NCBI GenBank assembly: GCA_963811825.1
Contig: CAWESS010000036.1
Coordinates: 490,833-554,832 of the forward strand
Reading direction: 5' to 3'
Source: Fodinibacter sp963811825
GTDB lineage: Bacteria > Actinomycetota > Actinomycetes > Actinomycetales > Dermatophilaceae
Length of the DNA: 64,000 bases
Position 1 is the first letter of the stretch; the number at the start of each line of letters is the position of its first letter. The position numbers and the translations under genes were made by a program. A model generated the notes under the pieces. The model made no database searches. It worked only from the letters and a program-made list of their open reading frames with translations, and was not told where the DNA came from. Of this stretch, positions 48,093 through 57,244 are shown piece by piece.

Positions 48093-49061
48093 TCAGCGCA
48101 CGACGACGACGACGCGCCCCGCGTGCTCCAGCACGCGCCGGCTGACGGAGCCGAGCAACAGGCCCCGGAACCCGCCGAGCCCTCGGCTGCCGACGATGAC
48201 CCGGTCGGCAGCCAGCTCCGCGGCCGCTTCCCGGATCACCGTGGATGCCGTGCCGTGCCGCACCTCGACCCGCACCCGGACGTCGGGGTGACGGGCCGCA
48301 GCAGGGTCGACGACACGGTGGGCTCGAGCCGCGTACCGCTGCTCCACAGCGGCCCACCGCTCGCTCGACGGCTCCGTGACGACCACTCCTTCGTGGACCT
48401 CGAGGTTCCAGCCGATGACGCACGTCACCTCAGCAGCCGCCCCCTCGGCCATGTCCATCGCCAGCTCGACCGCACGACCGCTCTTCTCGCTGCCGTCGAC
48501 GCCGACGACGATGTGGGTCGGGTCGGTGACCACGGTGTCCGCGGGGACCACCGCGACCGGGCAGGGGGCGTGCGCGACGATCGGCAACGCCACCGAACCG
48601 AGCAGGATGCGATCGAGCAGACCGCGCGCCGGGGCGCCGACCACGACGAGCCGCGCACCGGCGGACAACCCGACGATCGCGGCGGCAGCCGCCCCCCAGG
48701 GCACCGAGGTGGCGATGTCCAGGCCCGGGTGGCGACTTCGTGCCCGAGCGACGGCTGCCTGCAGGAGGCGGTTCGCGTCGGCGTCGAGCTGCTCGGTCAG
48801 GCTGGGGGAACCACCGGCGAACGCGTCGTAGGGGGTCAGCTGGATCCCGGGGTCAACCGCCGTGACCAGGCGGAGGGGAGCATCCAGGCGGGCGGCCTCG
48901 TCGGCAGCCCAGTCCAGGAGCGGTCCGTCAGCGGGCGCGCCGTCCAGGGCGGCGATCACGGCCCCGGCGGCCCCGCCCACGACGGCGCCTTCGGGAGCGT
49001 CGGCAGGTGTCGGCTCCGCTGGGGGTGCAGGAACGGCAGTGGTGACCACGATGTCCTCCAT
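48093..49061 (-). CDS. Tandem universal stress protein
   Basis: A 322-residue protein with two Usp domains: the first at about 30-170 (AVIAALDGAPADGPLLDWAA, LVVVGAPARGLLDRILLGSV), the second at about 180-322 (IVVGVDGSEKSGRAVELAM, DRVIVGSRGLGGFRGLLLGS). The GxRGxGG...GS ATP-binding motif is complete in the second; the first has the variant GAPARGLLDRILLGS. Such proteins are induced by hypoxia or stationary phase in actinobacteria. A GGGAGG site precedes the ATG at 49059-49061 by 13 bases. It is convergent with nothing and transcribed towards the MFS-patatin promoter. Confidence 0.9.
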   Translation of the reverse strand: MEDIVVTTAVPAPPAEPTPADAPEGAVVGGAAGAVIAALDGAPADGPLLDWAADEAARLDAPLRLVTAVDPGIQLTPYDAFAGGSPSLTEQLDADANRLLQAAVARARSRHPGLDIATSVPWGAAAAAIVGLSAGARLVVVGAPARGLLDRILLGSVALPIVAHAPCPVAVVPADTVVTDPTHIVVGVDGSEKSGRAVELAMDMAEGAAAEVTCVIGWNLEVHEGVVVTEPSSERWAAVEQRYAARAHRVVDPAAARHPDVRVRVEVRHGTASTVIREAAAELAADRVIVGSRGLGGFRGLLLGSVSRRVLEHAGRVVVVVR

Positions 49062-49163
49062 GGGTCCATGGTCCTCCCGTTCGGCCGCGAGTGCACCGCG
49101 CCGAGGCGGAGTTTTCGCTCACACCCGCGCCGCACGCCCAGCTGCGGGCGGACACTGTGGTGT

Positions 49164-49547
49164 GTGAGCGACGCGCCAGGGGCCCCACCGTCTGCGGATG
49201 ACTTCATGGCCGGGTCCGTCGTGGGCACGGCAGCGCTCGCCCGCGTGCGTGACGCCCTCACGAGCTCGCACCCGGATGTCACGGAGCGAACCACGGTCAG
49301 CCAGGTGGCTCTGCGACGGCGCCGCGTCTTCGCCCTCCTCTGGCGGCCCCGCCAGTACCTCGGGGATGCCGCAGCCGAGCTCGTGCTGTCCCTCGCCCTG
49401 CCGCACCGGTTGGAGTCACCGCGGTTCAAGGAGGTCGTGCACCCGGCACGGACGACGTGGATGCACCACCTCGAGGTCGCCTCGGTCGACGACCTGGACG
49501 CCGAGGTCGTCGCCTGGCTGCGCGAGGCGGCCGACGCCGCGGGGTGA
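49164..49547 (+). CDS. DUF5655-like protein
   Basis: A 127-residue protein with GTG start. The C-terminal half (LVLSLALPHRLESPRFKEVV, ARTTWMHHLEVASVDDLDAE, VAWLREAADAAG) resembles DUF5655, a short domain of unknown function often found as a single-domain protein or attached to a DUF4287-like part. No catalytic residues can be assigned. It lies between the Usp gene and the proline/threonine-rich protein gene, the latter facing it, with ten bases between stop codons. Confidence 0.75.
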   Translation: MSDAPGAPPSADDFMAGSVVGTAALARVRDALTSSHPDVTERTTVSQVALRRRRVFALLWRPRQYLGDAAAELVLSLALPHRLESPRFKEVVHPARTTWMHHLEVASVDDLDAEVVAWLREAADAAG

Positions 49548-49556
49548 GGGCGCCGC

Positions 49557-50460
49557 TCAGGCGGGTGGCGCGGGCGGCGCGGCTGGCGCGGGCGGGTCGA
49601 GGACCGCCGCCAGCGACGTCTCCAGCGACCCCAGCACGCGGGCGGATGCCGTGGCGTCCCCGGACACGATGAGGCCCTCCACGCCCAGGCGCGCAGCCCG
49701 CACCGCGTCGCGGACCTCGCTCGCGCGGGTCGCGGCGGGCTGGTCAGGAGCGGAGGTCTCGAGACCGGTCAACCGGTCCTCCACGGCCACGACCCGCTCG
49801 GAACCGCCGACGTGCCACCCTCCGGCAAGGGCGTCCAGGCTCTCGGCCTGCTGCAGCTGGGGAAGCAGGCGTACGGGCGAACCAGTCGGCCTCGGCCTCT
49901 GCCTCGGCCAACTGGGCATTCCAGGCCGCACGCCTGCGGGAGCGCAGCACGAGGAATGCCACCAGGCCGGCCAGCCCTGCGCCGAGCACCCACCACAGCC
50001 AGGGCGAGCCCGTGTCCTCGGCCTCGACGGGGGCTGGGGCGGCCTCCGCGGTGACGGTCGGCGTCGGGGTGGGCGTGGCCGTGACGGTCTCGGTCGGAGT
50101 CGGTGTCGGGGTCTCGGTGACCGTCTCGGTGGGGACAGGCTCGGGGTCGGGGGTCGCCGTGACCGTCTCGGTGGGGCCTGCCACCGTCTCCGTCGGCTGG
50201 GGAGCCTCGGTGGTCGGTTCAGGAGCCTCGGTGGTCGGTTCAGGAGCCTCGGTGGTCGGGGAGTCCGATGGCCGCGGGGACCGGGTCACGTCCGGAAGGG
50301 ACGCGGTCACCGACGGCAGCGCGCTGCCGTCCACGGAACCCGTCACCGTGGGTCGGGTGATGCCTTCCCCCGAGCAGCCTGCCAGCACTGTGACGGCCAG
50401 CACCGCTGCCGTGATGGGCCCCCATGCCGATCGCCTGCTCGAGGTGCTCCTGCTGCCCAC
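49557..50460 (-). CDS. Lipoprotein-like Pro/Thr-repeat membrane protein, frame interrupted
   Basis: About 300 residues starting at GTG 50458-50460, chosen for the GGAAGG site. A signal with lipobox LAGC (Cys near residue 28) is followed by a Pro/Thr/Glu-rich extracellular stalk of about 100 residues (TTEAPEP units, TPTPTETVTATPTPT), a transmembrane helix (PWLWWVLGAGLAGLVAFLVL) and an intracellular-looking domain (LLPQLQQAESLDALAGGWHV, TRASEVRDAVRAARLGVEGL). The frame switches at 49868-49869; deleting one C of a doublet joins AEADWFART to LLPQLQQ. A lipidated N-terminus plus a distal helix is unusual. Function unknown; the stalk implies a cell-wall-spanning protein. Confidence 0.72.
50201..50260 (-). 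repeat. 21-bp tandem repeat coding Pro/Thr/Glu
   Basis: A 21-base unit beginning GGAGCCTCGGTGG occurs at 50201-50221, 50222-50242 and, shortened, at 50243-50260. It encodes three copies of TTEAPEP-type heptads in the stalk of the protein at 49557. Copy number is likely to vary between strains. Confidence 0.85.
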
Positions 50461-50560
50461 GTCACTGCCTTCCTGTCGCGCCGACCGACTCCCGGTCACC
50501 CGAGTGTGGTTTCACCGGCCACCGCGCGGCATCACCCCGCGCGGATGAGGTCGCGGCGGT

Positions 50561-51271
50561 TCACGCCACCGCGACGTAGACCCCGTTCGAGGACGTTCCG
50601 CCCGTCAGCGGGTTGGGGAAGGGCACGAGGTGCCCGTGCGCAGCGGTGAACTCGCCGCGCAGGAGAGCCAGGAAGGCCTCGTCCGGCGGCTCGTCGGACC
50701 AGAGGGCGAACACCCCGCCCGGGTGCAGGTGTCGGCGCAGGGCGCGCAGCCCGTCGGGGCTGTAGAACGCGGCATGACTGGGGTGCAGCACGTGACCCGG
50801 GGTGTGGTCGATGTCCAGGAGCACCGCGTGGAAGCGCTCGGGGGTGCCCTCGCCGAAACCCGCCGTGCCACGTGCGAGCGCAAAGAAGTCACCCTCCACG
50901 AGGTGGGTGCGGGGGTCGGAGGTCAGGCCGGCGACGTCAGGCAGCAGCCGTCGCTCGTGCCACGAGATCACGGGTGCGAGTGCCTCGACGACGGTCAGCG
51001 ACCGCACCGACGGGTCCTCGAGCGCGGTGACCGCGGTGTATCCGAGACCGAGCCCGCCGACGAGCACATCCAGCGCGTCGCCGTCGAACGCCGCCAGCCC
51101 CAGGCGGGCGAGCTCGATCTCGGCGACGGGGAACAGGCTCGACATGAGGAACTCCTCGCCGAGCTTGACCTCGTAGACGTCGACCTTGAGCATCGGCTCG
51201 AGCCGGCGACGCAGGCTGATCTCCCCCATGTCGGTGGCCTGCCAGTCCAGCTCCTCGAACCGCCTGCTCAT
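50561..51271 (-). CDS. Spermidine synthase-like methyltransferase-fold protein
   Basis: A 236-residue protein with Rossmann methyltransferase/aminopropyltransferase motifs: LVGGLGLGYTAVTAL near residue 70, SLTVVEALAPVISWH near 90 and LLDIDHTPGHVLHP near 150. It resembles the spermidine synthase-like group common in actinobacteria, which often lack the polyamine-binding residues; no SpeD or SpeB neighbour is present. A GGAAGGA site precedes the ATG at 51269-51271. Aminopropyl transfer is therefore uncertain. Confidence 0.8.
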   Translation of the reverse strand: MSRRFEELDWQATDMGEISLRRRLEPMLKVDVYEVKLGEEFLMSSLFPVAEIELARLGLAAFDGDALDVLVGGLGLGYTAVTALEDPSVRSLTVVEALAPVISWHERRLLPDVAGLTSDPRTHLVEGDFFALARGTAGFGEGTPERFHAVLLDIDHTPGHVLHPSHAAFYSPDGLRALRRHLHPGGVFALWSDEPPDEAFLALLRGEFTAAHGHLVPFPNPLTGGTSSNGVYVAVA

Positions 51272-51360
51272 CGGCCGTCCTTCCTCTTCGCGTCAACCGA
51301 CCGCCGACGACGACCTCGCCCACCGTAGGCGCTGGCTGCCCCACGGTGCAGGATGGCGCC

Positions 51361-52485
51361 ATGGTGACGGAGCCGCCCCAACCCCAGTCGCTCACCGAGC
51401 GGGCCCGGGCCGCAGAGCCCGGGGTGACCCGCTGGCTCCCCGGTCGGATGCCGGACGCACCGGCTGACGCGCTGCGTGACCTCGCCGACGTGGTCGCCAA
51501 TGCGGAGCCCGGAGACGAGAGCGCACGGTGGGACCGCTACGGCGAGCACGGTCCGGTGGCCGTGCTCGAGTCGCGCCTGGCCGTGCTGCTCGGCAAGCCG
51601 GCGGTTGCGGTCTTCCCGAGCGGCGTGATGGCCCAGCAGTCGATGCTGCGCGTGTGGTGCGACGCCCAGGGGTCGCGACGGGTGGCCATCCCCGCCCTGT
51701 CGCACCTGCTGCGCAGCGAGGCCGACGGGCCACGGCTGCTGCACGGGTTCGACTTCGCCCTGCTGACCGACGGGCCGACGGTGCCAGCCGTCGAGCACCT
51801 CACCGCGATCCCCGGTCCCCTCGGTGCGGCCCTGCTCGAGCTGCCACTGCGCGATGCGGGGTTCCTCCTGCCGACCTGGGACGAGCTCGTCGCCTTCAGC
51901 ACGGCCTGCCGGGCGCGCGGCATCCCACTGCACCTCGACGGGGCGCGGATCTGGGAGTCAGCGCCGTACCTGCAGCACTCCCCCGCGGAGATCGCGGCTC
52001 TCGCGGACAGCGTCTACGTCTCGTTCTACAAGGGGCTCGGCGGCCTGGCCGGTGCGGCCGTGGCCGGCCCGGTCGAGCAGGTGTCCGAGGCCAGGCTCTG
52101 GCGCACCCGGATGGGCGGCACGCTCTTCACCCTCCTGCCGTATGCCGTGGCCGCCCTGCGGGGCCTGGAGCGCGAGCTGCCCCGCATGGCGGAGTACCAC
52201 GAGCGGGCGGTGGCGCTGGCAGCGCGACTCGAGGCGCACGGCATCCGGATCAGTCCCTCACCCCCGCACACCACGGCGTTCCGCATCCACGTCGAGCGCG
52301 ACGTCGACGACGTCAACGAGCGCCGGGTGAGCGCGATGGAACGCGAGCACCTCGCGCTGACGCCACGGTGGGCGGCATCCGAGGTTCCCGGGTGGTCGTG
52401 GACGGAGTTCGGCGTCGGACCGTCGACGATGGAGTGGGACCTCGACGAGGCCGCCGACACCCTGGTGCGGGTCTTCGGCCGCTGA
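51361..52485 (+). CDS. Threonine aldolase-like beta-eliminating lyase
   Basis: A 374-residue fold-type I PLP enzyme of the beta-eliminating lyase/low-specificity threonine aldolase family. Seen: KPAVAVFPSGVMAQQSML near residue 77, HLDGARIWESAPYL near 185, and the PLP-lysine region SFYKGLGGLAGA near 220. It is longer than typical threonine aldolases (about 340) by an N-terminal extension. CAGGAT six bases before the ATG suggests a leaderless start at 51361. Reaction inferred: cleavage of beta-hydroxy amino acids. Confidence 0.87.
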   Translation: MVTEPPQPQSLTERARAAEPGVTRWLPGRMPDAPADALRDLADVVANAEPGDESARWDRYGEHGPVAVLESRLAVLLGKPAVAVFPSGVMAQQSMLRVWCDAQGSRRVAIPALSHLLRSEADGPRLLHGFDFALLTDGPTVPAVEHLTAIPGPLGAALLELPLRDAGFLLPTWDELVAFSTACRARGIPLHLDGARIWESAPYLQHSPAEIAALADSVYVSFYKGLGGLAGAAVAGPVEQVSEARLWRTRMGGTLFTLLPYAVAALRGLERELPRMAEYHERAVALAARLEAHGIRISPSPPHTTAFRIHVERDVDDVNERRVSAMEREHLALTPRWAASEVPGWSWTEFGVGPSTMEWDLDEAADTLVRVFGR

Positions 52486-52507
52486 GCGCCGGGAGCACAA
52501 TGGGCTC

Positions 52508-53428
52508 GTGACCCACCCGAGCCCGCGCGAGCGTGCCGAGCCCGTCGACCTGACGCGGTTCGCCTGGCTCGCCATCGCGGCGGCCGTCGTCACCATCACG
52601 CTCAAGACGGTGGCGTGGCAGGTGACCGGGTCCGTGGGGCTCCTCTCGGATGCCGCGGAGTCGGTGGTCAACCTCGTCGCGGCGATCGTGGCGCTCGTGG
52701 CCCTGCGGGTCGCGATCATGCCCGCCGACAAGAACCACCACTTCGGGCACAGCAAGGCGGAGTACTTCTCGGCGGCCCTCGAAGGGCTGATGATCTTCGT
52801 CGCGGCGGCGGTCATCCTCGCGACGTCGATCGAGCGGTTCCTCGACCCGCAGCCGCTGGAGAACATCGGCATCGGTCTCGGTGTCTCGGTGGTGGCCTCG
52901 CTCGTCAACGGTCTGGTGGCGGTCGTGCTGCTGCGCGCCGGGGCCAGGCACCGCTCCATCACCCTCACCGCCGACGGCAAGCACCTCATGACGGATGTGT
53001 GGACCTCGGTGGGGGTCGTCGTCGGGGTGCTGCTCGTCGTGGTCACGGGATGGGAGCGCCTCGACCCCGTCGTGGCGTTCGCGGTCGGGGTGAACATCCT
53101 CGTGACGGGGTGGCGGCTCATCCGCAGTGCGTCCGCCGGACTCATGGACGTCTCGCTGCCCAAGGAGGACAACGAGACGATCAGAGCCGTGCTGGGCCGG
53201 TTCACCTCGGCGGAGGTGATGTGGCACCGGCTCCTCACGCGTGAGGCCGGCAACCGGCGGTTCATGCAGTTCGACCTGCTCGTGCCGGGCGCGTGGACCG
53301 TGCAGCGCGGGCACGACCTCGTCGAGGAGATCACCGACGCGCTCGTCGCCGAGTTTCCCGACATCGACGTCATCTGCCACGTCGAGCCGATCGAGGACCC
53401 ACGCTCGTACGAGGATGCCGTGCGCTGA
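52508..53428 (+). CDS. Cation diffusion facilitator (CDF) metal exporter
   Basis: A 306-residue CDF protein with six transmembrane helices. Helix 2 carries SVGLLSDAAESVVNL (metal-binding Asp) and is followed by the family motif DKNHHFGHSKAEYFSAALEG; helix 5 has HLMTDVWTSVGVVVGVLL. The cytosolic C-terminal domain starts at about 210 (DNETIRAVLGRFTSAEVMWH). The family exchanges Zn2+, Fe2+, Co2+, Cd2+ or Mn2+ for protons. CACAAT six bases before the GTG start gives a weak leaderless promoter; the start is 22 bases after the previous stop. Metal specificity is not decided. Confidence 0.9.
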   Translation: MTHPSPRERAEPVDLTRFAWLAIAAAVVTITLKTVAWQVTGSVGLLSDAAESVVNLVAAIVALVALRVAIMPADKNHHFGHSKAEYFSAALEGLMIFVAAAVILATSIERFLDPQPLENIGIGLGVSVVASLVNGLVAVVLLRAGARHRSITLTADGKHLMTDVWTSVGVVVGVLLVVVTGWERLDPVVAFAVGVNILVTGWRLIRSASAGLMDVSLPKEDNETIRAVLGRFTSAEVMWHRLLTREAGNRRFMQFDLLVPGAWTVQRGHDLVEEITDALVAEFPDIDVICHVEPIEDPRSYEDAVR

Positions 53429-53471
53429 GGTGCGCGAGTAGCGTGGGCGCACCTGGTCCAAGGAGGCACCC

Positions 53472-53900
53472 ATGGCGAACCTCGTCGTCCACTTCGAGAT
53501 CCACGCGTCGCATCCCCAGTCGCTCATCGACTTCTACGGTGAGCTGTTCGGCTGGACCTTCGCGCGCTTCGGTGAGGTGCCCTACTGGGTCATCGACACC
53601 GGGGAGGGCGCGATCGGCATCGACGCTCCGGGGAGCGGCATCAACGGCGGGCTGACCCAGCGCGACGGGCCGTCCCCCGAGCCGGGGGCGCCGATCAACG
53701 GGTGCAACATCGTGGTCGGGGTCGAGGACGGGGTGGACGAGCTGTTCGCGCGCGCCCTGGCCCTCGGTGCGAGCGAGGCGTCACCGCTGGAGGACATGGA
53801 GGGCGTCGGCCGTGGCGGCTACCTCTTCGACCCCGACGGGAACCTCTTCGGCATCATGTCGCCGACGCTGTCGGACGGCACCGTCGCCATGGGCGGCTGA
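53472..53900 (+). CDS. VOC-fold (glyoxalase/bleomycin resistance-like) protein
   Basis: A 142-residue protein with two beta-alpha-beta-beta-beta units of the vicinal oxygen chelate fold: HFEIHASHPQSLIDFYGELF at the N-terminus and FDPDGNLFGIMSPTLS at the C-terminus. CAAGGAGG precedes the ATG. The usual metal ligands of glyoxalase I are only partly visible, so the activity is open; many such proteins are hydrolases or antibiotic-binding. It follows the CDF gene by 43 bases on the same strand and is followed by a perfect hairpin. Confidence 0.85.
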   Translation: MANLVVHFEIHASHPQSLIDFYGELFGWTFARFGEVPYWVIDTGEGAIGIDAPGSGINGGLTQRDGPSPEPGAPINGCNIVVGVEDGVDELFARALALGASEASPLEDMEGVGRGGYLFDPDGNLFGIMSPTLSDGTVAMGG

Positions 53901-53922
53901 TTCCGCGTCCCGGTAGACGCGA

Positions 53923-53957
53923 GTTCGCCACCCGCTGACGTGCAGCGGGTGGCGAAC
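53923..53957. terminator. 15-bp perfect bidirectional terminator
   Basis: 53923-53937 and 53943-53957 are exact reverse complements with the loop ACGTG. It sits between two convergent genes, the VOC protein (stop 53900) and the secreted protein (stop 53977), and can serve both transcripts. Confidence 0.85.
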
Positions 53958-53976
53958 GGGCGTCAGGTGGTCGAGG

Positions 53977-54777
53977 TCAGACCCCGTCGGCGCACTGCCC
54001 GGTCGCCTTGTGTCCGACGACGTTCCGCAGGGGTGAGAAGCCCCAGGAGATGTTCGGTCCGAGGCCCGAGCAGCCGAGGTTGCGCCCGACGTTGTTGCGC
54101 ACCACGTAGACGGCCATCTCGGCTCCCGGGTGGGTCTCGGTCACCCAGATGTCGGTCAGCGTCACGTTGCCACCGACGTCGTTGAACATGACACCGACCC
54201 ACTCGGCCGTCACGTCGCTCACCGTGAGGTTGCGCGCGATGTCGTTGTTCTTGATCGCCCAGGGGATGAACGAGCCGCCGCCGACCAGCGAGACGTTCCC
54301 GTGGACCGTGATGCCGTTCAGCAGGACGGTGTCGGCGTCGGTGATGCTGACGTTCCCGTGGACGGTGATGTCGGAGACCCCGTCGGTGGGGTTGCCTTCC
54401 TCGTCGAAGCAGTCGTGCGCTGAGTTCGGCGGGTTCGTGGCCGAACGCGGCTGGCAGCCGAGGCCGACGAGGGAGCCAGCCGCCCCGGTGACGTTGCGCC
54501 CGACGGTGATCGTCGAGGGTACGGTCTGAGCATCGAGCATCGCACCGGCGGCCACGTCGACGTTGCCGTCAACGGTGACGACCGCGTCCTCGGCCACGGA
54601 ACACATGCCCGTGACGGTAATGCTGGCGTAGTTCCCGGACGGGATCTCGCCGCCGGCGCACGTGTACGCCGGTGCTCCTGACGGGGCTGCGGCAGCCATC
54701 GCCGGTGATGTTGCGACGGCGAGCGCTGCCGCGACGGCGAGCGTTCCCAGCATCTTCAGACTTTTCGACTTCTCCAT
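53977..54777 (-). CDS. Secreted protein with beta-helix-like repeats
   Basis: A 266-residue exported protein: signal peptide MEKSKSLKMLGTLAVAAALA ending SPAMAAAAP near residue 31, no lipobox. The mature part consists of repeated short strands around Gly-Asn-Val/Leu: TVDGNVDVAAGAMLDAQ, ITVGRNVTGAAGSL, ITVHGNVSITDADTVLLNG, ITVHGNVSLVGGGSF, IARNLTVSDV and VGGNVTLTDIWVTE, spaced about 25 residues, suggesting a right-handed beta-helix; several Cys may form disulfides. I do not recognise a family. ATG 54777 or the GTG six bases upstream may be the start. A 244-base gap to the next gene upstream holds no gene that I can see. Confidence 0.75.
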   Translation of the reverse strand: MEKSKSLKMLGTLAVAAALAVATSPAMAAAAPSGAPAYTCAGGEIPSGNYASITVTGMCSVAEDAVVTVDGNVDVAAGAMLDAQTVPSTITVGRNVTGAAGSLVGLGCQPRSATNPPNSAHDCFDEEGNPTDGVSDITVHGNVSITDADTVLLNGITVHGNVSLVGGGSFIPWAIKNNDIARNLTVSDVTAEWVGVMFNDVGGNVTLTDIWVTETHPGAEMAVYVVRNNVGRNLGCSGLGPNISWGFSPLRNVVGHKATGQCADGV

Positions 54778-55021
54778 GTGCACTGCCCCTGCCTCTGACG
54801 GCCCCGGTCGGAGCCTGGTGGAGCCGGTTTACACCCACCGCTCGGGCATCGTCAACGATTCAAGGACCGCAGGCGGGGCGGCGAGGCGCTCGGAACGGCG
54901 TGGTTGTCCGTGCCCTTCCACGCGCGGCGGGCGGTGGCCGTCTTCTCGCTGATGTCCTGCTCTTGGAGAACGGTGGGCACCGCGAGACATCTCGGTCGCC
55001 CAGAATGGGTACTTTCGAAGA

Positions 55022-56200
55022 ATGTCAACGATCGAACAGCTGGGTCCCGCTCTGGACATCGACGCCCGCCTCACCGAGATCGAGCGCACCGCGAACCCGT
55101 TGGTCCACGTCACGCCGGTCAACGCGCAGGATGCGTGGAGCGACTTCGAACGAAGCGACTTCGGCGCCACCCCGACCTTGCGGCTGCGGCCGCTGGAGTT
55201 CCAGCCGGACCTGCTCCGTCGTGACCTGTATGACCTCCGGCTGGAGGACGTGAGCGACCCGGCGTTGCACGCCCTCTTCCGGGCGAAGCGGGACGAGATC
55301 GCCCGACAGATCACCGCCCTGGAGGACCGTGACACCTCACGCTTCGTGTACGGCTCCCTGCAGCTCTACGGCTCCCTTTCGGAGTCTCTCGTGCACGCCG
55401 CGGAGGACCTGCTCGAGGCGATCCCGCCGCAGGTTCCCAACACACAGACCGTCACGGCCGGCGTCTTCGCAGAGGCGGCGCGAGAGGAGTTCAAGCGGTA
55501 CCGGGCGGTGTACCCGGACTTTCCGGTTCGGGTGGACGTCCGCGACGACATCTCCGAGCTGATGGTGTCCTTCGGCCGTCTGCTCATTCCCGAGTCCGCG
55601 GTGTTCGGGGCCGACCGGGTCGAGCCGCTGCTGCATCACGAGGTGGGCACCCACGTGGTCACCTACCAGAACGGTGCCCGGCAGCCGCTGCAGCTGCTCA
55701 CCATCGGCCTTCCCGGCTACGACGAGACCCAGGAGGGCCTCGCCGTCCTCGCCGAGTACCTTGTCGGTGGGTTGGACCCGCGGCGCCTTCGGGTTCTCGC
55801 CGCCCGGGTACTGGCGGTGGGCCGGATGCTCGACGGCGCCGACTTCCTGGACATCTTCGGGTGGTTGCGAGCCGATTACGGCATCCCCGCACGGACCGCG
55901 TGGTCCATCTCCATCCGGGTCGTCGTCGGGGGCGGCTCGGTCAAGGACGCCATCTACCTGCGCGGGATCACGCGCATCCTCGAAGCGCTGGCCGAGGGGA
56001 GCCGGCTGGACGTCCTGCTCGTCGGCAAGCTCGCCCTTGATCACATCCCCCTGGTCCAGGACCTGCTCGATCGTGGCGTGCTCGTCGAACCATGGATCAG
56101 GCCACGCTGGCTGGACGTCCCCGGCGCCCAGGAACGACTGGACCGGCTGCGCGCCGGGGCGTCGGTCACCGACCTGTACGAAGGGGGCGTGCCGGCATGA
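55022..56200 (+). CDS. QEGLA-motif (DUF1704) metallopeptidase-like protein
   Basis: A 392-residue protein of the family annotated as flavohemoglobin expression-modulating QEGLA proteins and related to tyrosine carboxypeptidases (DUF1704). Zinc ligands: LLHHEVGTHVVTYQNG near residue 205 (HExxxH) and TQEGLAVLAEYL near 240 with the third ligand Glu; the basic WSISIRVVVGGGSVKDAIYL lies behind. TACTTT (55010-55015) ends six bases before the ATG, leaderless. It overlaps the ATP-grasp gene by ATGA. Inference: a peptide-bond metallo-hydrolase acting with the ligases next to it. Confidence 0.88.
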   Translation: MSTIEQLGPALDIDARLTEIERTANPLVHVTPVNAQDAWSDFERSDFGATPTLRLRPLEFQPDLLRRDLYDLRLEDVSDPALHALFRAKRDEIARQITALEDRDTSRFVYGSLQLYGSLSESLVHAAEDLLEAIPPQVPNTQTVTAGVFAEAAREEFKRYRAVYPDFPVRVDVRDDISELMVSFGRLLIPESAVFGADRVEPLLHHEVGTHVVTYQNGARQPLQLLTIGLPGYDETQEGLAVLAEYLVGGLDPRRLRVLAARVLAVGRMLDGADFLDIFGWLRADYGIPARTAWSISIRVVVGGGSVKDAIYLRGITRILEALAEGSRLDVLLVGKLALDHIPLVQDLLDRGVLVEPWIRPRWLDVPGAQERLDRLRAGASVTDLYEGGVPA

Positions 56201-57192
56201 GAGTCGCGTTTCTGGTCAACGACATCGCCACCGAGGTGGACGAGTACACCACCACGCGCTTGGCCAGAGCGGCGTCCCAGGGCGGCCACCAGACGTGGTA
56301 CGTCGGGGTCGGCGACCTCGAGCTCGGCAGCGACGGGCCGTTCGTCGCCCGGGCCCACGCCGCCCGCTGGAACGACGGGGACACGCTCAAGACCTTCATG
56401 GAGCGGGTCAAGGACACCGACCCGGAGCGGGTCGTCATGGACGACCTGGACGCCCTGTTCCTCCGCAATGAGTCGATTGACGACCTGCACGAGCGGTCTT
56501 GGGCCAGTCCCTTGGGCGTGGTCTTCGGCCAGATGCTCAGCGCTCGGGGTGTGACGGTGGTCAACGACCCCATCTCGTTGCACCGGGCGACGAGCAAGCT
56601 CTACCTTGAGGAGTTCCCCGAGCAGGTCAGACCACGGTCGCTGGTGACCCGGGACCCGGCGGCGATCGAGCAGTTCGTTCACGAGGTCGGCCACTGCGTC
56701 GTCAAGCCCTTGTACGGAGCCAAGGGACGAAACGTGTTCATGATCGAGGGCTCGGAGGAGACCAACCTGGCCCAGATGACGGAGGCGGTCCTCCAGGACG
56801 GGTACGCGATCGCCCAGGAGTTCGTCGACGGGGGCGAGGACGGCGATGCCCGGATCTTCCTGCTCGAGGGTCGGATCCTCGAGCGCGACGGGAAGGCTGC
56901 CGCCTTCCGGCGCGTGCCGACGGGAAGCGACCCCCGCGCCAACATCAGCACCGGGGGCCGCTCGGTGCCTCTCGAGATCGGTGAGGTCGAGCTGGGCATC
57001 GTGGAGGCGATGCGAGACAAGCTGGTGGCCGACGGCATGTTCCTGGTCGGCATCGACGTGATCGGCGGCAAGGTGGTGGAGATCAACGCGGAGAGCCCCG
57101 GTGGCCTGCAGAGCGTCGAAAGACTCAACGGCATCGACGTCGCACCTACCATCATCGACGCCTTGCAGCGGCGCGCTGGAACACGGGCCTGA
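56197..57192 (+). CDS. ATP-grasp ligase, glutathione synthetase-like
   Basis: A 331-residue ATP-grasp protein. N-terminal domain MRVAFLVNDIATEVDEYTTT; ATP-grasp core with VVKPLYGAKGRNVFMIEG near residue 168, AIAQEFVDGGEDGDARIFLL near 206 and Mg-binding GGKVVEINAESPGGL near 290. It resembles prokaryotic glutathione synthetase (GshB), which joins Gly to gamma-Glu-Cys, but actinobacteria make mycothiol, so the product may be another peptide or amide. Coupled to the QEGLA gene by ATGA; convergent with the GCS2 gene 52 bases away. Confidence 0.88.
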   Translation: MRVAFLVNDIATEVDEYTTTRLARAASQGGHQTWYVGVGDLELGSDGPFVARAHAARWNDGDTLKTFMERVKDTDPERVVMDDLDALFLRNESIDDLHERSWASPLGVVFGQMLSARGVTVVNDPISLHRATSKLYLEEFPEQVRPRSLVTRDPAAIEQFVHEVGHCVVKPLYGAKGRNVFMIEGSEETNLAQMTEAVLQDGYAIAQEFVDGGEDGDARIFLLEGRILERDGKAAAFRRVPTGSDPRANISTGGRSVPLEIGEVELGIVEAMRDKLVADGMFLVGIDVIGGKVVEINAESPGGLQSVERLNGIDVAPTIIDALQRRAGTRA

Positions 57193-57244
57193 CATCAAGG
57201 TTGCGGAACCGGGCGGGGTAGTCAGGGATCCCTGCGTCCACGGA

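Noticed and set aside
44894..48145. A 1,083-codon plus-strand frame opposite the MFS-patatin gene
   Set aside because: Composition (Arg, Gly, Glu, Asp runs) has no domain pattern while the minus strand has complete MFS, CNB and patatin motifs.
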